In this document: positions 8,725 to 18,091 of the stretch, one piece after another
Position numbering within the stretch: the stretch's first letter is position 1
How the letters are laid out: each line of letters opens with the position of its first letter
Assembly (NCBI GenBank): GCA_963811805.1
Contig: CAWESU010000001.1
Span: 2,356,001 to 2,420,000, forward strand
Direction: 5' to 3'
Origin: DAHUXN01 sp963811805
GTDB lineage: Bacteria > Acidobacteriota > Terriglobia > Acidiferrales > UBA7541
DNA length: 64,000 bases
Position numbers and translations under genes: made by a program
Notes under the pieces: generated by a model
What the model saw: only the letters and a program-made list of their open reading frames with translations
Database searches by the model: none
Told to the model about the DNA's origin: nothing

Positions 8725-9575
8725 ATTCGACAGAAGTGTTGGCTGTCGTCGTTAGTTATAATGGGCCGCAGAATATTGCGCAGACGGTGGATGCGCTGCG
8801 AAGACAAGTTGGGCACATCTACATTGTGGACAATGGCTCGGGCGAGAAATCCCTTGGCGTTCTTGAGTCACTGGAGCAGAAGTCCGGCGTCACTGTCGAG
8901 CGTCTGAGGAAAAATCGGGGCATTGGATACGCTCTGAATTGTGGAGTACAACGCGCGCGGCAGATGGGATGTACATGGCTACTCACAATGGACCAGGACA
9001 GCGTAGTAGACGACTCGTTCATAGGGGCTTGCCGGGCAGCACTAGAACAGGATCCGGAGATGGTATGCCTAGCGCCGCGGATCACGACAAGAAGTCGAAA
9101 GAAGGATTCGGCCGGTGGGACAATCAGCTGCGCGATTACGTCGGGAAATCTTGTGCGGGTCAGCCTCTTCGATCAGATCGGATTGTATGACGAGGGCTTC
9201 TTCGTCGACGGCATCGACTTCGATTTTTGTCTGCGCCTCCGGCGCGCCGGTTTTTCAATACATCGCGTTCCTACCGCGCTGATGCGGCATCAGCTGGGCG
9301 AGGCTGTCAATCTGCCCGGCATTGTGCAGCCGTACTACTCCCTGCATTCGCCGCTCCGGCGCTACTACATGTCTAGGAATTTTATGTATTTGACGGAAAG
9401 ATATTTTTTCAAATTCCCGGGATTTATTGTGAAGCTGGGTCTCTCTCATATGTTCCTACTGCTCCTCGTTGGGTTTTTGGATCCGAGCCCGCTCGCCAGT
9501 TATCGCGCCATCGCGCGTGGCTTGTGGGACTACGCCGCACGCAAGACCGGACCACGCACGGAGCACGCAGTATGA
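8721..9575 (+). CDS. Family 2 glycosyltransferase (rhamnosyltransferase-like)
   Basis: A 284-aa GT-A fold glycosyltransferase. The N-terminus VLAVVVSYNGPQNIAQTVDA and the IVDNGSGEKS motif bind the nucleotide sugar. LLTMDQDSVVD carries the metal-binding DxD-like motif. GFFVDGIDFDFCLRLRRAGF is the acceptor-side motif typical of RfbF-like rhamnosyltransferases. A hydrophobic C-terminal segment (FIVKLGLSHMFLLLLVGFL) may attach it to the membrane. It overlaps both the polymerase-like gene and the next glycosyltransferase by 4 bp, so the three are translationally coupled. The exact donor and acceptor cannot be read from the sequence. Confidence 0.85.
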   Translation: MNSTEVLAVVVSYNGPQNIAQTVDALRRQVGHIYIVDNGSGEKSLGVLESLEQKSGVTVERLRKNRGIGYALNCGVQRARQMGCTWLLTMDQDSVVDDSFIGACRAALEQDPEMVCLAPRITTRSRKKDSAGGTISCAITSGNLVRVSLFDQIGLYDEGFFVDGIDFDFCLRLRRAGFSIHRVPTALMRHQLGEAVNLPGIVQPYYSLHSPLRRYYMSRNFMYLTERYFFKFPGFIVKLGLSHMFLLLLVGFLDPSPLASYRAIARGLWDYAARKTGPRTEHAV

Positions 9576-10396
9576 CGATCGGCTATGTATGCACGAACTA
9601 TAACAATTCTTCCTACACCCGCGAAGCAGTGTGTTCTTTATCGAAAAGCGACGGGTATCAGTTCCGGGTTGTTGTGGTTGACAACCATTCCGACGAAGGA
9701 AACGTCGAGGCGCTGAAAGCTCTCGCGAAGGAATTTCAGGAAGTTGAATTGGTACTGAACACGGAGAACGTCGGCTATTTCAGAGGCCTGAACCTAGGTA
9801 TCCAGCAGCTAAGGCGCAGTCAACCAGATATCAAAATTATGGCCGTCGGAAACAACGACCTGGTGTTCCCAGCCGATTTCGCTGATTCTGTTCGAAGGAA
9901 TCTTCCCACATTTGAGAAGTACGCGGTCGTTTCTCCTGACATCGTAACGCTGGATGGCGTTCATCAAAATCCACACGTCATTAGCAAGATCAGCAAGTTT
10001 CGCAAGTTCGTCTATGACCTGCATTATGCAAACTATTACCTGGCGATCGCTATCCGCCAACTGGCGAAATTGAGCAGGGGTTTTACAGAGAGGCCAGACC
10101 AAACTCGTCACGACATTGCACAGGAAATCTATTCGGGTTTGGGGGCCTGCTACTTGCTCGGCCCCGTGTTCTTCCATCACTTCGAGGAGTTGTGGGCGCC
10201 GACGTTTCTGATGCACGAGGAGTATTTCCTCAGCAAACAGCTAAGCGACAAGGGGTTGCGCATTTATTACGAGCCTTCCATCAAAGTCCTGCATCATTTT
10301 CACGGGGCTATGAGCGCGCTTGATGATCGGGAAACTTGGGAGGCCGCGCGCGATGCGCATAAGATTTACCGACGATACGAGAAGGTATTTGGTTGA
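9572..10396 (+). CDS. Family 2 glycosyltransferase
   Basis: A second GT2 enzyme of about 274 aa. It has an N-terminal YVCTNYNNSSYTREAV segment, the VVVDNHSDEGNVEAL nucleotide-binding motif and NTENVGYFRGLNLGIQ. IMAVGNNDLVF takes the place of a classical DxD. The later half contains FLMHEEYFLSKQLSDKGLRI, the usual ED/EE acceptor region. The frame is open from 9524, but ATG at 9572 overlaps the previous stop as ATGA and gives the normal family N-terminus. It would add one sugar of the repeat unit. Its donor is unknown. Confidence 0.82.
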   Translation: MTIGYVCTNYNNSSYTREAVCSLSKSDGYQFRVVVVDNHSDEGNVEALKALAKEFQEVELVLNTENVGYFRGLNLGIQQLRRSQPDIKIMAVGNNDLVFPADFADSVRRNLPTFEKYAVVSPDIVTLDGVHQNPHVISKISKFRKFVYDLHYANYYLAIAIRQLAKLSRGFTERPDQTRHDIAQEIYSGLGACYLLGPVFFHHFEELWAPTFLMHEEYFLSKQLSDKGLRIYYEPSIKVLHHFHGAMSALDDRETWEAARDAHKIYRRYEKVFG

Positions 10397-10523
10397 AAGC
10401 TTGAGATTTGATGTAAGCATGGCGTCGCCATCGACGAATCCACTGTTCTCGAGCGTAGATTCCAGGCAAGTTTATCCACGTGATGTTCGGGTTTGAGCCC
10501 GACTAAGGGGAGAGCTTCAGCGC

Positions 10524-12524
10524 ATGTGTGGGATTGCAGGTTTTTCCGGGCGCCCGGCGGTTGAAGTTTCAGACGCCGTGCTCGAGCGAATCGGCCATCG
10601 AGGCCCCGATGGACGCGGCCGCTACAATTCAGCTGGTGGTTTGGTTTCGTTGTTTCACACCCGGCTTGCCATTCTGGACCCAACACCGGATGGCGCGCAG
10701 CCGATGGCGACCGCAGACGGCCAAGTGGTGATCACGTTCAACGGTGAGATCTATAACTTCCGCGACTTGCGAGCCGGGCTTGAGACGCGCGGTTATGTTT
10801 TTCGGTCGCGCACCGATACCGAGGTGCTCCTGGCGCTGTACCTTGAGCATGGCACGGCATTATTGGAGAAGTTGAACGGCATCTATGCCTTCGCCCTGTG
10901 GGATGCGCGCTCAGAATCCCTGTTCGTTGCTCGCGATGGACTGGGAGTAAAGCCGCTCTACTTCAGTGAATCCGGCGGCGCTTTTGCGTTTGCAAGCGAG
11001 ATCAAGGCGTTGCTGTGTTTCCCATGGGTGCCACGTACCTTAGATCCGCAAGCGCTGGCGCATTATGTGCGATTTTTGTGGTGCCCGGCGCCGCGCACGC
11101 CGCTGTTGGATGTGCACAAGCTGGAACCCGGGACCGCTCTAATCGTTCGCGAAGGCCACATCGTTCGGCGTTGGCGGCACTATGCGCTTCCGGCACCAGG
11201 CCCAGATATGTTCCCTTCCGTCGCAGAGTGGACCGCCGATGTTCGGGAGACATTGGCCACCGCGGTCGAGCGACAGATGGTTTCTGATGTTCCTGTAGGA
11301 GCATTTCTGTCTGGCGGATTGGATTCCAGCTCCATTGTCGCTTACGCCCGACAACACACGACAGGAAGACTGCAGTGTTTCACCATCGATTTTGATGAAG
11401 CGCTTGCCAAAGAGGAAGGCTTTGAACGCGATTTTCCTTACGCTGAGCGCGTTGCCAGGCACTTGGACGTCGACTTACATGCCGTGCACGTGGATGCGGG
11501 GATGGCCGGGGAGCTCGCGTTCATGGTCTGGCAACTCGATGAGCCTCTAGCTGATTTCTCCGCTCTTAATGTGCTGTTCATCAGCCGGCTGGCGCGGCAG
11601 CACGGCATTAAAGTTCTGCTGTCCGGAGCAGGTGGCGATGATTTGTTTACCGGTTATCGGCGGCATCGTGCCCTTGGTCTGAATGCGGTTTGGGATCGCA
11701 TGCCTGGAATGTTGCGAGATTTTATTGCTGGGGTGGGTCGGCGTTTGCCGGGACGGCCGCCACTTCTGCGACGTGCAGCCAAATTGCTAACGGCATCAGG
11801 ATTAGAAGGCAATGAGCGGCTGGCGTCGTACTTTGATTGGGCGTCGACGAACACGGTACGTAACCTATTTGTGCCGGAACTCGCTCGGAATTTGAATGAG
11901 GAGCCGCTGCTCGCTGCGGCCCAGAGCGTGCCCGCGACGGCCACGCCCTTGCAACGCATGCTGTTGCTTGAGCAGCGCTTCTTTCTGGCCGACCACAATC
12001 TCAATTACACAGACAAAATGAGCATGGCGGCAGGTGTGGAGGCGCGTGTGCCGTTTCTTGATCCGGATCTGGTCGCGTTGGCTGCCCGAATCCCCGATCG
12101 CTTTCGGCAGAATGGAGCCCGGAGTAAGTGGGTTCTGAAAAAGGCCATGCAGGGAATCCTTCCAGGCGATGTCATTTCCCGCCCAAAGATGGGTTTCGGC
12201 GTGCCGCTGCGCGCTTGGTTGCGGGGGCCGCTAAAGGGAATGATGTGCGATCTGCTATCGATCGGCACGCTGCATAAACGGGGGCTTTTCGATCCGACTG
12301 CTGTGTCGCGCTTAGTGTCAGACAATGAGATGGGCCTGACTGACCATGCTTACAATATTCTCAGTCTGATGTGCATTGAATTGTGGTGTCAAGAATTCAT
12401 CGATAACGATCCGGGTAGAAGAGGGAGTACAAGCAAAGCCATGCCATCTGAGAGCGCGTCTCCGAGGATGAGCCAGCGCTCTCCAAGTCCGAGCCACGAT
12501 ACACGGGACATCGTTCCATTTTGA
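10524..12524 (+). CDS. Glutamine-dependent asparagine synthase-type amidotransferase (AsnB family)
   Basis: A 666-aa two-domain protein. The N-terminus MCGIAGFSG supplies the catalytic Cys2 of the class II glutaminase domain, with GHRGPDGRG and FNGEIYNF following. The synthetase domain has the ATP-binding PP-loop SGGLDSSSIVAY at about residue 264 and LSGAGGDDLFTGY further on. Free asparagine synthase is possible. Yet AsnB paralogues inside surface-polysaccharide loci often amidate sugar carboxyl groups, as proposed for WbpS-type proteins, and the setting favours that here. The C-terminal 40 residues are Ser/Pro-rich and lie beyond the usual family end. The 127 bp before the gene show no clear coding. 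Confidence 0.85.
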   Translation: MCGIAGFSGRPAVEVSDAVLERIGHRGPDGRGRYNSAGGLVSLFHTRLAILDPTPDGAQPMATADGQVVITFNGEIYNFRDLRAGLETRGYVFRSRTDTEVLLALYLEHGTALLEKLNGIYAFALWDARSESLFVARDGLGVKPLYFSESGGAFAFASEIKALLCFPWVPRTLDPQALAHYVRFLWCPAPRTPLLDVHKLEPGTALIVREGHIVRRWRHYALPAPGPDMFPSVAEWTADVRETLATAVERQMVSDVPVGAFLSGGLDSSSIVAYARQHTTGRLQCFTIDFDEALAKEEGFERDFPYAERVARHLDVDLHAVHVDAGMAGELAFMVWQLDEPLADFSALNVLFISRLARQHGIKVLLSGAGGDDLFTGYRRHRALGLNAVWDRMPGMLRDFIAGVGRRLPGRPPLLRRAAKLLTASGLEGNERLASYFDWASTNTVRNLFVPELARNLNEEPLLAAAQSVPATATPLQRMLLLEQRFFLADHNLNYTDKMSMAAGVEARVPFLDPDLVALAARIPDRFRQNGARSKWVLKKAMQGILPGDVISRPKMGFGVPLRAWLRGPLKGMMCDLLSIGTLHKRGLFDPTAVSRLVSDNEMGLTDHAYNILSLMCIELWCQEFIDNDPGRRGSTSKAMPSESASPRMSQRSPSPSHDTRDIVPF

Positions 12525-12530
12525 CGTTCG

Positions 12531-14678
12531 ATGCAACAATTGCTCTTAAACATCGGTACCGGTAGTACAGAGCTGATCGACGCGCCAGCCCCCGCGCTTC
12601 AGGATGGCCATGTGTTGATCCGAACACGGCACACGCTGATCTCCGCAGGAACCGAACGCATGCTCATCGATTTCGGTCGGGCATCGATGTTCGACAAAGC
12701 CAGGCAGCAGCCCGAAAAGGTCAAGTTGCTCCTCAACAAGATGCGCACCGATGGTGTGATGAGCGCAATAGAAGCGGTGCGCAGCAAGCTTGACCAGCCC
12801 CTGGCTCTGGGCTACTGCAATGTGGGTAGGGTGATTGAGGCGGGCTCGGGCGTAACCGAGTTCAAAGCTGGCGATCGGGTGGTTTCCAATGGTAGCCATG
12901 CGGAAATTGTGAGCGTGGCAAGAAATCTATGCGTGGGCATCCCCGATGCCGTGGATGATGAATCTGCCGTTTTCACTGTACTGGCTGCTATCGCACTACA
13001 AGGCGTCCGCCTAGTCAACCCGACCTTGGGCGAAACCGTGGTGGTGACAGGTCTGGGTCTGATTGGGCTGATCGCTGCGCAGATCCTGCGCGCCAATGGT
13101 TGCCGAGTAATGGGCATCGAAACGAGCCCAACGCGCGTGGCCTTGGCCAGACAGTTTTGCGCCGAAGTGGTGGATCTTTCTCGTGGCGAAGATCCGTTTG
13201 CTGTCGCAGAGAGCTTCTCGCGGGGTCGGGGCGTCGACGCGGTTGTCCTTACCGCCTCCACCACGAGCAGCGAACCGGTTTCGCAGGCGGCCAAGATGTG
13301 CCGGAGGCGCGGCAGAATTGTGCTGGTGGGAGTGACCGGGCTCAATCTTTCCCGGCAGGATTTTTACGAGAAGGAAATCGCTTTCCAGGTGTCCTGTTCA
13401 TATGGTCCCGGTCGATATGACGCAAGCTACGAGCAAAAGGGTCAAGACTATCCGATCGGCTTCGTGCGCTGGACCGAACAGCGCAACTTCGAGGCAGTTC
13501 TAGATCTAATGGCATCGAATGCCCTAAACGTAAGGCCGCTGATTACACACCGCTTCCCCATCGCACGCGCAGAAGAGGCCTATTCTCTCCTGACCCACGG
13601 CGAGCCCTCTCTCGGCATAATCTTGCAATACCCGAGTGTTGGATCGAACACTAAAGCGGAGCCTCGCACGATCCTGCTCGATGCCAGAAAGCCTTCCGCT
13701 GCGACCGCCAAACCAGTAATTGGTTGCATTGGAGCTGGCAACTATGGCGGGCGGACGTTGATTCCTGCGCTCGCGAAAGCTGGGGCAGACCTGCATACCA
13801 TTGTGACGACAAACGGTTTGAATGCCGTTCACTATGGGAAAAAGTTCGGCTTCGCAAGAGCGTCCACAAATGTTGGCGACATGCTGGCGCAGAATGAAAT
13901 CAACACTGTGATCATCACCACGCGCCACGACAGTCACGCGCAGCTCAGTTCAGAAGCCCTGAGAAGCGGGCGGCATGTGTACGTGGAAAAGCCGTTGGCC
14001 TTGAACCGGGAGCAGCTTGCCGAGGTGGAAGCTGCCTATGCCCAGTCCGCAGCCAACGGTGACTCGCCCATCATTCTTGTCGGATTCAATCGCAGATTTT
14101 CCCCTCACGTGCAGCGCATGCGGGAGATTTTGAGCGTGACGAAATGCCCTAAATCATTGAGCTTGTTGATGAACGCGGGTGCGATTTCCCCGGATCACTG
14201 GACCCAAGATCCGGCAGTCGGCGGGGGACGCATTCTTGGAGAGGCGTGTCATTTCATTGACCTAGCCCGTTACTTAGTGGGGGCGCGGATTGTTGGGGCA
14301 CGCGCAGGTGCAATGCGCGGCAGGAACGGCGCCACATCTAGCTTAGATACTGCGCAGATTTCACTGGAGTTCGAGGACGGCTCGATCGCCTCGATCCAGT
14401 ACTATGCCAACGGAAATCGTTCCTTTCCGAAGGAGCGTATTGAGGTGTTTTTCTCAGGACAGATTCTTCAGTTGGAAAATTTCCGGGTGCTGCGCGGCTT
14501 TGGCTGTCCTGGGTTTCGGAGCTTCCGGACCTGGAGGCAGGACAAGGGACATCGCGCTTGTGTACAGGCATTTCTGAAGGCGGTCGAGTTCGGAGGGCCT
14601 TCGCCGATTTCGGCGGAGGAGATATTTGAGGTTTCCCGTGTGGCAATCGATGTTTCGGAAGGCCTCAATGGTCGCTAG
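12531..14678 (+). CDS. Fused zinc-type alcohol dehydrogenase and Gfo/Idh/MocA oxidoreductase
   Basis: A 715-aa protein with two NAD(P)-binding domains. Residues 1-365 resemble medium-chain dehydrogenases: GHVLIRTRHTLISAGTER near the start, ALGYCNVGRVIEAG, and the Rossmann motif VVVTGLGLIGLIAAQIL. Residues from about 390 form a Gfo/Idh/MocA enzyme with IGCIGAGNYGGRTLIPAL and the catalytic-site motif HVYVEKPLAL. Such two-domain oxidoreductases are known from polysaccharide loci, often beside heparinase-like and AsnB-like genes as here. The substrate is probably a sugar nucleotide or a sugar acid, but it has not been established for this family. The next gene overlaps the end by 11 bp. Confidence 0.85.
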   Translation: MQQLLLNIGTGSTELIDAPAPALQDGHVLIRTRHTLISAGTERMLIDFGRASMFDKARQQPEKVKLLLNKMRTDGVMSAIEAVRSKLDQPLALGYCNVGRVIEAGSGVTEFKAGDRVVSNGSHAEIVSVARNLCVGIPDAVDDESAVFTVLAAIALQGVRLVNPTLGETVVVTGLGLIGLIAAQILRANGCRVMGIETSPTRVALARQFCAEVVDLSRGEDPFAVAESFSRGRGVDAVVLTASTTSSEPVSQAAKMCRRRGRIVLVGVTGLNLSRQDFYEKEIAFQVSCSYGPGRYDASYEQKGQDYPIGFVRWTEQRNFEAVLDLMASNALNVRPLITHRFPIARAEEAYSLLTHGEPSLGIILQYPSVGSNTKAEPRTILLDARKPSAATAKPVIGCIGAGNYGGRTLIPALAKAGADLHTIVTTNGLNAVHYGKKFGFARASTNVGDMLAQNEINTVIITTRHDSHAQLSSEALRSGRHVYVEKPLALNREQLAEVEAAYAQSAANGDSPIILVGFNRRFSPHVQRMREILSVTKCPKSLSLLMNAGAISPDHWTQDPAVGGGRILGEACHFIDLARYLVGARIVGARAGAMRGRNGATSSLDTAQISLEFEDGSIASIQYYANGNRSFPKERIEVFFSGQILQLENFRVLRGFGCPGFRSFRTWRQDKGHRACVQAFLKAVEFGGPSPISAEEIFEVSRVAIDVSEGLNGR

Positions 14679-16710
14679 CAATATGAAACCGGCAGTACCT
14701 GGCGCGAAGAGAGTGAACGAGAACCGGGAACTTAGGAGTCCCAAAGAATTAAGGGGCCGACTTCGCGGGATTGACGATGCTATTCGGAGCCGGCCTGGGG
14801 CCGGTCCTCAGCCTGAGGTTCACTCGTTGCAACGGCTGATTATCTATCTCTCCACGGCGCGGCAAATAGGGGTTGCCAATGTAGCGCGCGTACTTATCCA
14901 TCGTATCTGCAAGCGGGCCGGTATTTATCGGTGGATGCTTCCGCCGCGCAAAGCGCAACGCATCGGCCTTGGAGTAGATTCGTCAGGCGACCTTGCTCGG
15001 CCAGCTATTTCGTGGGCCGATGGAACAGCAATAACCGAGGCCGAAGAGCTGCTCGCGGGCAGGAGCAACTACTTCTCAGTGCATGCCCGTGACTTCGGAA
15101 ATCCGCCCAATTGGATGCTTAATCCATTTCGGAGGAAACAGCACCCGCAGCCCGCTGCCCATTGGAGCAAGATTCCTGACTTTAGTGTCGAAGCGGGAGA
15201 CATTAAAATCGTTTGGGAGCTCTCCCGGCTCATGTGGGCGCCGGTGTTTGCTCGCGCTTGGAGGATAAGCGGAGACGCACGTTATCTTTCGGCCTTGCAG
15301 CTCTGGATAGAGGACTGGTGGCGGTGCAATCCACCTAACATCGGCCCCAACTGGATGTGTGGACAGGAAACCTCCGTCCGATTGATTAATGCGCTCTTAG
15401 CATTGCGCTTGGCGCGGTTGGACAACAATGCTGGGCCTGGACTGGTGGGATTCGTCGAGGCACATTGTCGCCGCGTAAACCTCACTACTTCTTACGCCTT
15501 GGCGCAGGACAACAATCACGCCATCAGTGAGGCGGCGGGTCTTTTCGTCGGCGGCACATGGCTGGCTAGGTATAGCGAGGGTCGTGCGAGACGGCGCGGC
15601 CAAAGGTGGGCCGAGAAAGGTCGCAAGCTGCTCGAGAGTCGGGTTTGCAGGTTGGTCTTGCCCGATGGCAGCTTTTCGCAGCATTCGCTTACTTACCACC
15701 GAGTGCTGCTCGATACTCTTACTATTGTGGAAGCATGGCGCCGGTATGTGGGTGAGGCAGCATTCACCGAAAAGTTTTATAAGCGTGCGGCTGCTGCAAC
15801 GCGATGGCTGGGTGCAATGATTGATCCCGCGAGTGGCGATGGCCCCAACTTGGGGGCAAACGACGGAGGGCACCCGTACCGCCTCGACTCGAGCGGTTAC
15901 CGTGACTTCCGACCCTGTTTGCAACTCGCATCGCTCCTGTTCATTGGCAACGCAGCGTTAGAACCTGGTCCGTGGGACGAATCATCGGCTTGGTTGGGTG
16001 TTGCTACCGAAAGTGCCCTGCGGCCGTGGCTGAGCGAATTGAGCAGTATCGTATTCCCTGATGGCGGTTACGTGGTAATGCTCAACCGAGATGGTGCGCG
16101 GCTGCTGCTTCGTGCTCCCACAGCGCTGTTCCGCCCGGCTCATGCTGATGCACTTCATCTCGACTTGTGGTGGAAAGGCGAGAACGTTCTGCGGGACGGT
16201 GGTACTTATAGTTATGCCGACCACGAGGGCGTGGCCTTCTCCAGTGTGACTGGCCACAACGTGCCGCAGTTTGACTGCCGCGATCAGATGGTCCGGCTCA
16301 GCCGATTCTTGTATGGCGGTTGGGTGAGAGTTGTCGGGATGCCTGCAATCACCACAAGCGCGGACGACCAATCTTGGGCGGGGAGCTACACTGATGTTTG
16401 GGGAGCAAGGCACATGCGAACCGTAACTCTCAGTGCCAACACCCTCTCTGTGCTTGACCAAGTGCAAGAATTTAAGCGGAGTGTCGTGCTGCGGTGGCGC
16501 CTGGCTCCGGGAAATTGGTCGCAGAATGAAACCGGGTGCGCGTCAACAATGGGCCGTATACGGGTGGAGAGCAGTGTACCTATCCGTCGCATGAGTCTGG
16601 AGAGTGGCTGGGAATCGCGTCATTATTTGGAAAAATCCGCGGTGTCGGTTCTGGAAGTGGAAATAGACCAATCGCCGGCAGTGCTCACGACGACGGTCAC
16701 ACTGTCCTAG
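14668..16710 (+). CDS. Heparinase II/III-like polysaccharide lyase family protein
   Basis: A protein of about 680 aa. The first half is an (alpha/alpha) toroid region, and the second half is a beta-sandwich heparinase II/III-like domain (about residues 420-680). Family features are the NNHAISEAAGLFVGGTWLAR segment (Asn/His of the active-site cleft), LPDGSFSQHSLTYHRVLLDT, and HADALHLDLWWKGENVLRDG in the C-terminal domain. Members cleave uronic-acid-containing glycans, so the locus may make an acidic polymer. No clear signal peptide is visible at the ATG used (14668) or at the upstream ATG (14626). Many heparinase-like proteins in EPS loci lack an obvious signal, and their role there is not settled. 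Confidence 0.8.
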   Translation: MVASNMKPAVPGAKRVNENRELRSPKELRGRLRGIDDAIRSRPGAGPQPEVHSLQRLIIYLSTARQIGVANVARVLIHRICKRAGIYRWMLPPRKAQRIGLGVDSSGDLARPAISWADGTAITEAEELLAGRSNYFSVHARDFGNPPNWMLNPFRRKQHPQPAAHWSKIPDFSVEAGDIKIVWELSRLMWAPVFARAWRISGDARYLSALQLWIEDWWRCNPPNIGPNWMCGQETSVRLINALLALRLARLDNNAGPGLVGFVEAHCRRVNLTTSYALAQDNNHAISEAAGLFVGGTWLARYSEGRARRRGQRWAEKGRKLLESRVCRLVLPDGSFSQHSLTYHRVLLDTLTIVEAWRRYVGEAAFTEKFYKRAAAATRWLGAMIDPASGDGPNLGANDGGHPYRLDSSGYRDFRPCLQLASLLFIGNAALEPGPWDESSAWLGVATESALRPWLSELSSIVFPDGGYVVMLNRDGARLLLRAPTALFRPAHADALHLDLWWKGENVLRDGGTYSYADHEGVAFSSVTGHNVPQFDCRDQMVRLSRFLYGGWVRVVGMPAITTSADDQSWAGSYTDVWGARHMRTVTLSANTLSVLDQVQEFKRSVVLRWRLAPGNWSQNETGCASTMGRIRVESSVPIRRMSLESGWESRHYLEKSAVSVLEVEIDQSPAVLTTTVTLS

Positions 16711-16712
16711 CT

Positions 16713-17942
16713 ATGCATGTTTTGTATTTCCATCAGCATTTTTCAACTCCCGATGGGTCCAGTGGCACCCGGTCTTACGAAATCGCGAAACGGTTGCTGG
16801 CATGCGGGCACAAGGTCACCATGGTGTGCGGAGCTGCTTCGATGTCAAAGTCCGGGCTTTCTGGTCCGTTTTCAAGCGGGCGACGCGAAGGCTGCGTAGA
16901 CGGCATTTTTGTTATCGAACTGGAATTGCCATATTCCAACTATGATAGTTTTCTGCGTCGCTCGTTTACCTTCCTCCGATTCGCATTTCGAAGTGTTGTT
17001 CTGGCCCTTAGGCAGGACTACGACGTGGTTTTTGCTACCTCCACACCTCTGACCGCCGCGTTTCCAGGGATTGCTGCCCGTTGGTTACGCAGCAAGCCAT
17101 TCGTCTTTGAGGTACGCGATCTTTGGCCGGAACTCCCGCGGGCAATGGGGGTCATCCGCAATCCTTTAGCGCTGTTGATGATGGACTGGCTGGAATACGC
17201 GGCGTACCACTCGGCAACTTCCTGTGTTGCCCTCTCGCCCGGAATCGCGCAAGGCATCATTCGGCGTGGCGTCCCAGACAACCGTGTCGTAATGGCGCCG
17301 AATGGCTGCGATCTGGATTTATTCACTCCCGACTCCGCACAACCTGTGCCCGAAGTCCCTGGGTTGCCTCCGGATGCCTTTGTGGCGACCTTTACCGGTG
17401 CCCATGGTGTTGCCAATGGTTTGGGGACAGTCTTGGATGCAGCAGCAGAACTACGAACGCGCGGGCGGAGGGATATCTATTTTGTGTTCATTGGTGACGG
17501 AAGGGAAAAACCCAGTCTTATTGAACGAGCGCAGCGCGAAAAACTAGAGAATTGTCTGTTCGTGGATCCGATGCCAAAGAAGTCTTTGGCCCAGTTTCTA
17601 TCCCGGCGTGCGAACGTTGGCTTGATGATCCTTGCTAATGTCCCGGCTTTTTACTACGGGACCTCCCCGAACAAGTTCTTTGACTACCTGGCGAGCGGAT
17701 TACCTGTGCTTGTGAACTACCCCGGCTGGATGGCAGACATGGTTGCAGCACAATGCGCGGGGGTTGTGGTACCTCCCGAAGATCCAGTGGCATTTGCCGA
17801 TGCGTTAATACGTATGGCCGATACTCGTGCTGCGACAGCAGAGATGGGCCCGCGAGGGCGCAGTTTTGCGAAGCGCGAGTTTTCACAGTCGACGCTCGCA
17901 CAACGTTGCGTTTCGGTGATGGAAAACGTAGCTGCGAGATAG
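16713..17942 (+). CDS. Family 4 glycosyltransferase (WbuB-like)
   Basis: A protein of about 409 aa with a GT-B fold. The N-terminus HVLYFHQHFSTPDGSSGTRS is typical of WbuB-type enzymes. FVFEVRDLWPELPRAMG is a conserved N-domain motif. The C-domain has VVMAPNGCDLDLF and FYYGTSPNKFFDYLASGLPV, the retaining-GT4 donor site (the EX7E-like region is modified). The frame is open from 16536, but ATG at 16713 lies 2 bp after the previous stop and gives the family N-terminus. It transfers a sugar onto the growing lipid-linked unit. WbuB relatives often act on the second sugar after an N-acetylated first sugar, which fits the PglC-like gene that follows. Confidence 0.85.
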   Translation: MHVLYFHQHFSTPDGSSGTRSYEIAKRLLACGHKVTMVCGAASMSKSGLSGPFSSGRREGCVDGIFVIELELPYSNYDSFLRRSFTFLRFAFRSVVLALRQDYDVVFATSTPLTAAFPGIAARWLRSKPFVFEVRDLWPELPRAMGVIRNPLALLMMDWLEYAAYHSATSCVALSPGIAQGIIRRGVPDNRVVMAPNGCDLDLFTPDSAQPVPEVPGLPPDAFVATFTGAHGVANGLGTVLDAAAELRTRGRRDIYFVFIGDGREKPSLIERAQREKLENCLFVDPMPKKSLAQFLSRRANVGLMILANVPAFYYGTSPNKFFDYLASGLPVLVNYPGWMADMVAAQCAGVVVPPEDPVAFADALIRMADTRAATAEMGPRGRSFAKREFSQSTLAQRCVSVMENVAAR

Positions 17943-18091
17943 ACCTTAGCTGGCACAGTTTCGCAGGTGCGCCGCAGCGGGGTGAATGGTAAAGGAACAA
18001 TACGTTACGGTGGCGGCATTCGGGCCCCGCTTGTCTCTCTGCTCAGGAATTATCGGATCGGAGACGCAATGACATGTGAGCTAGTAAGAGA

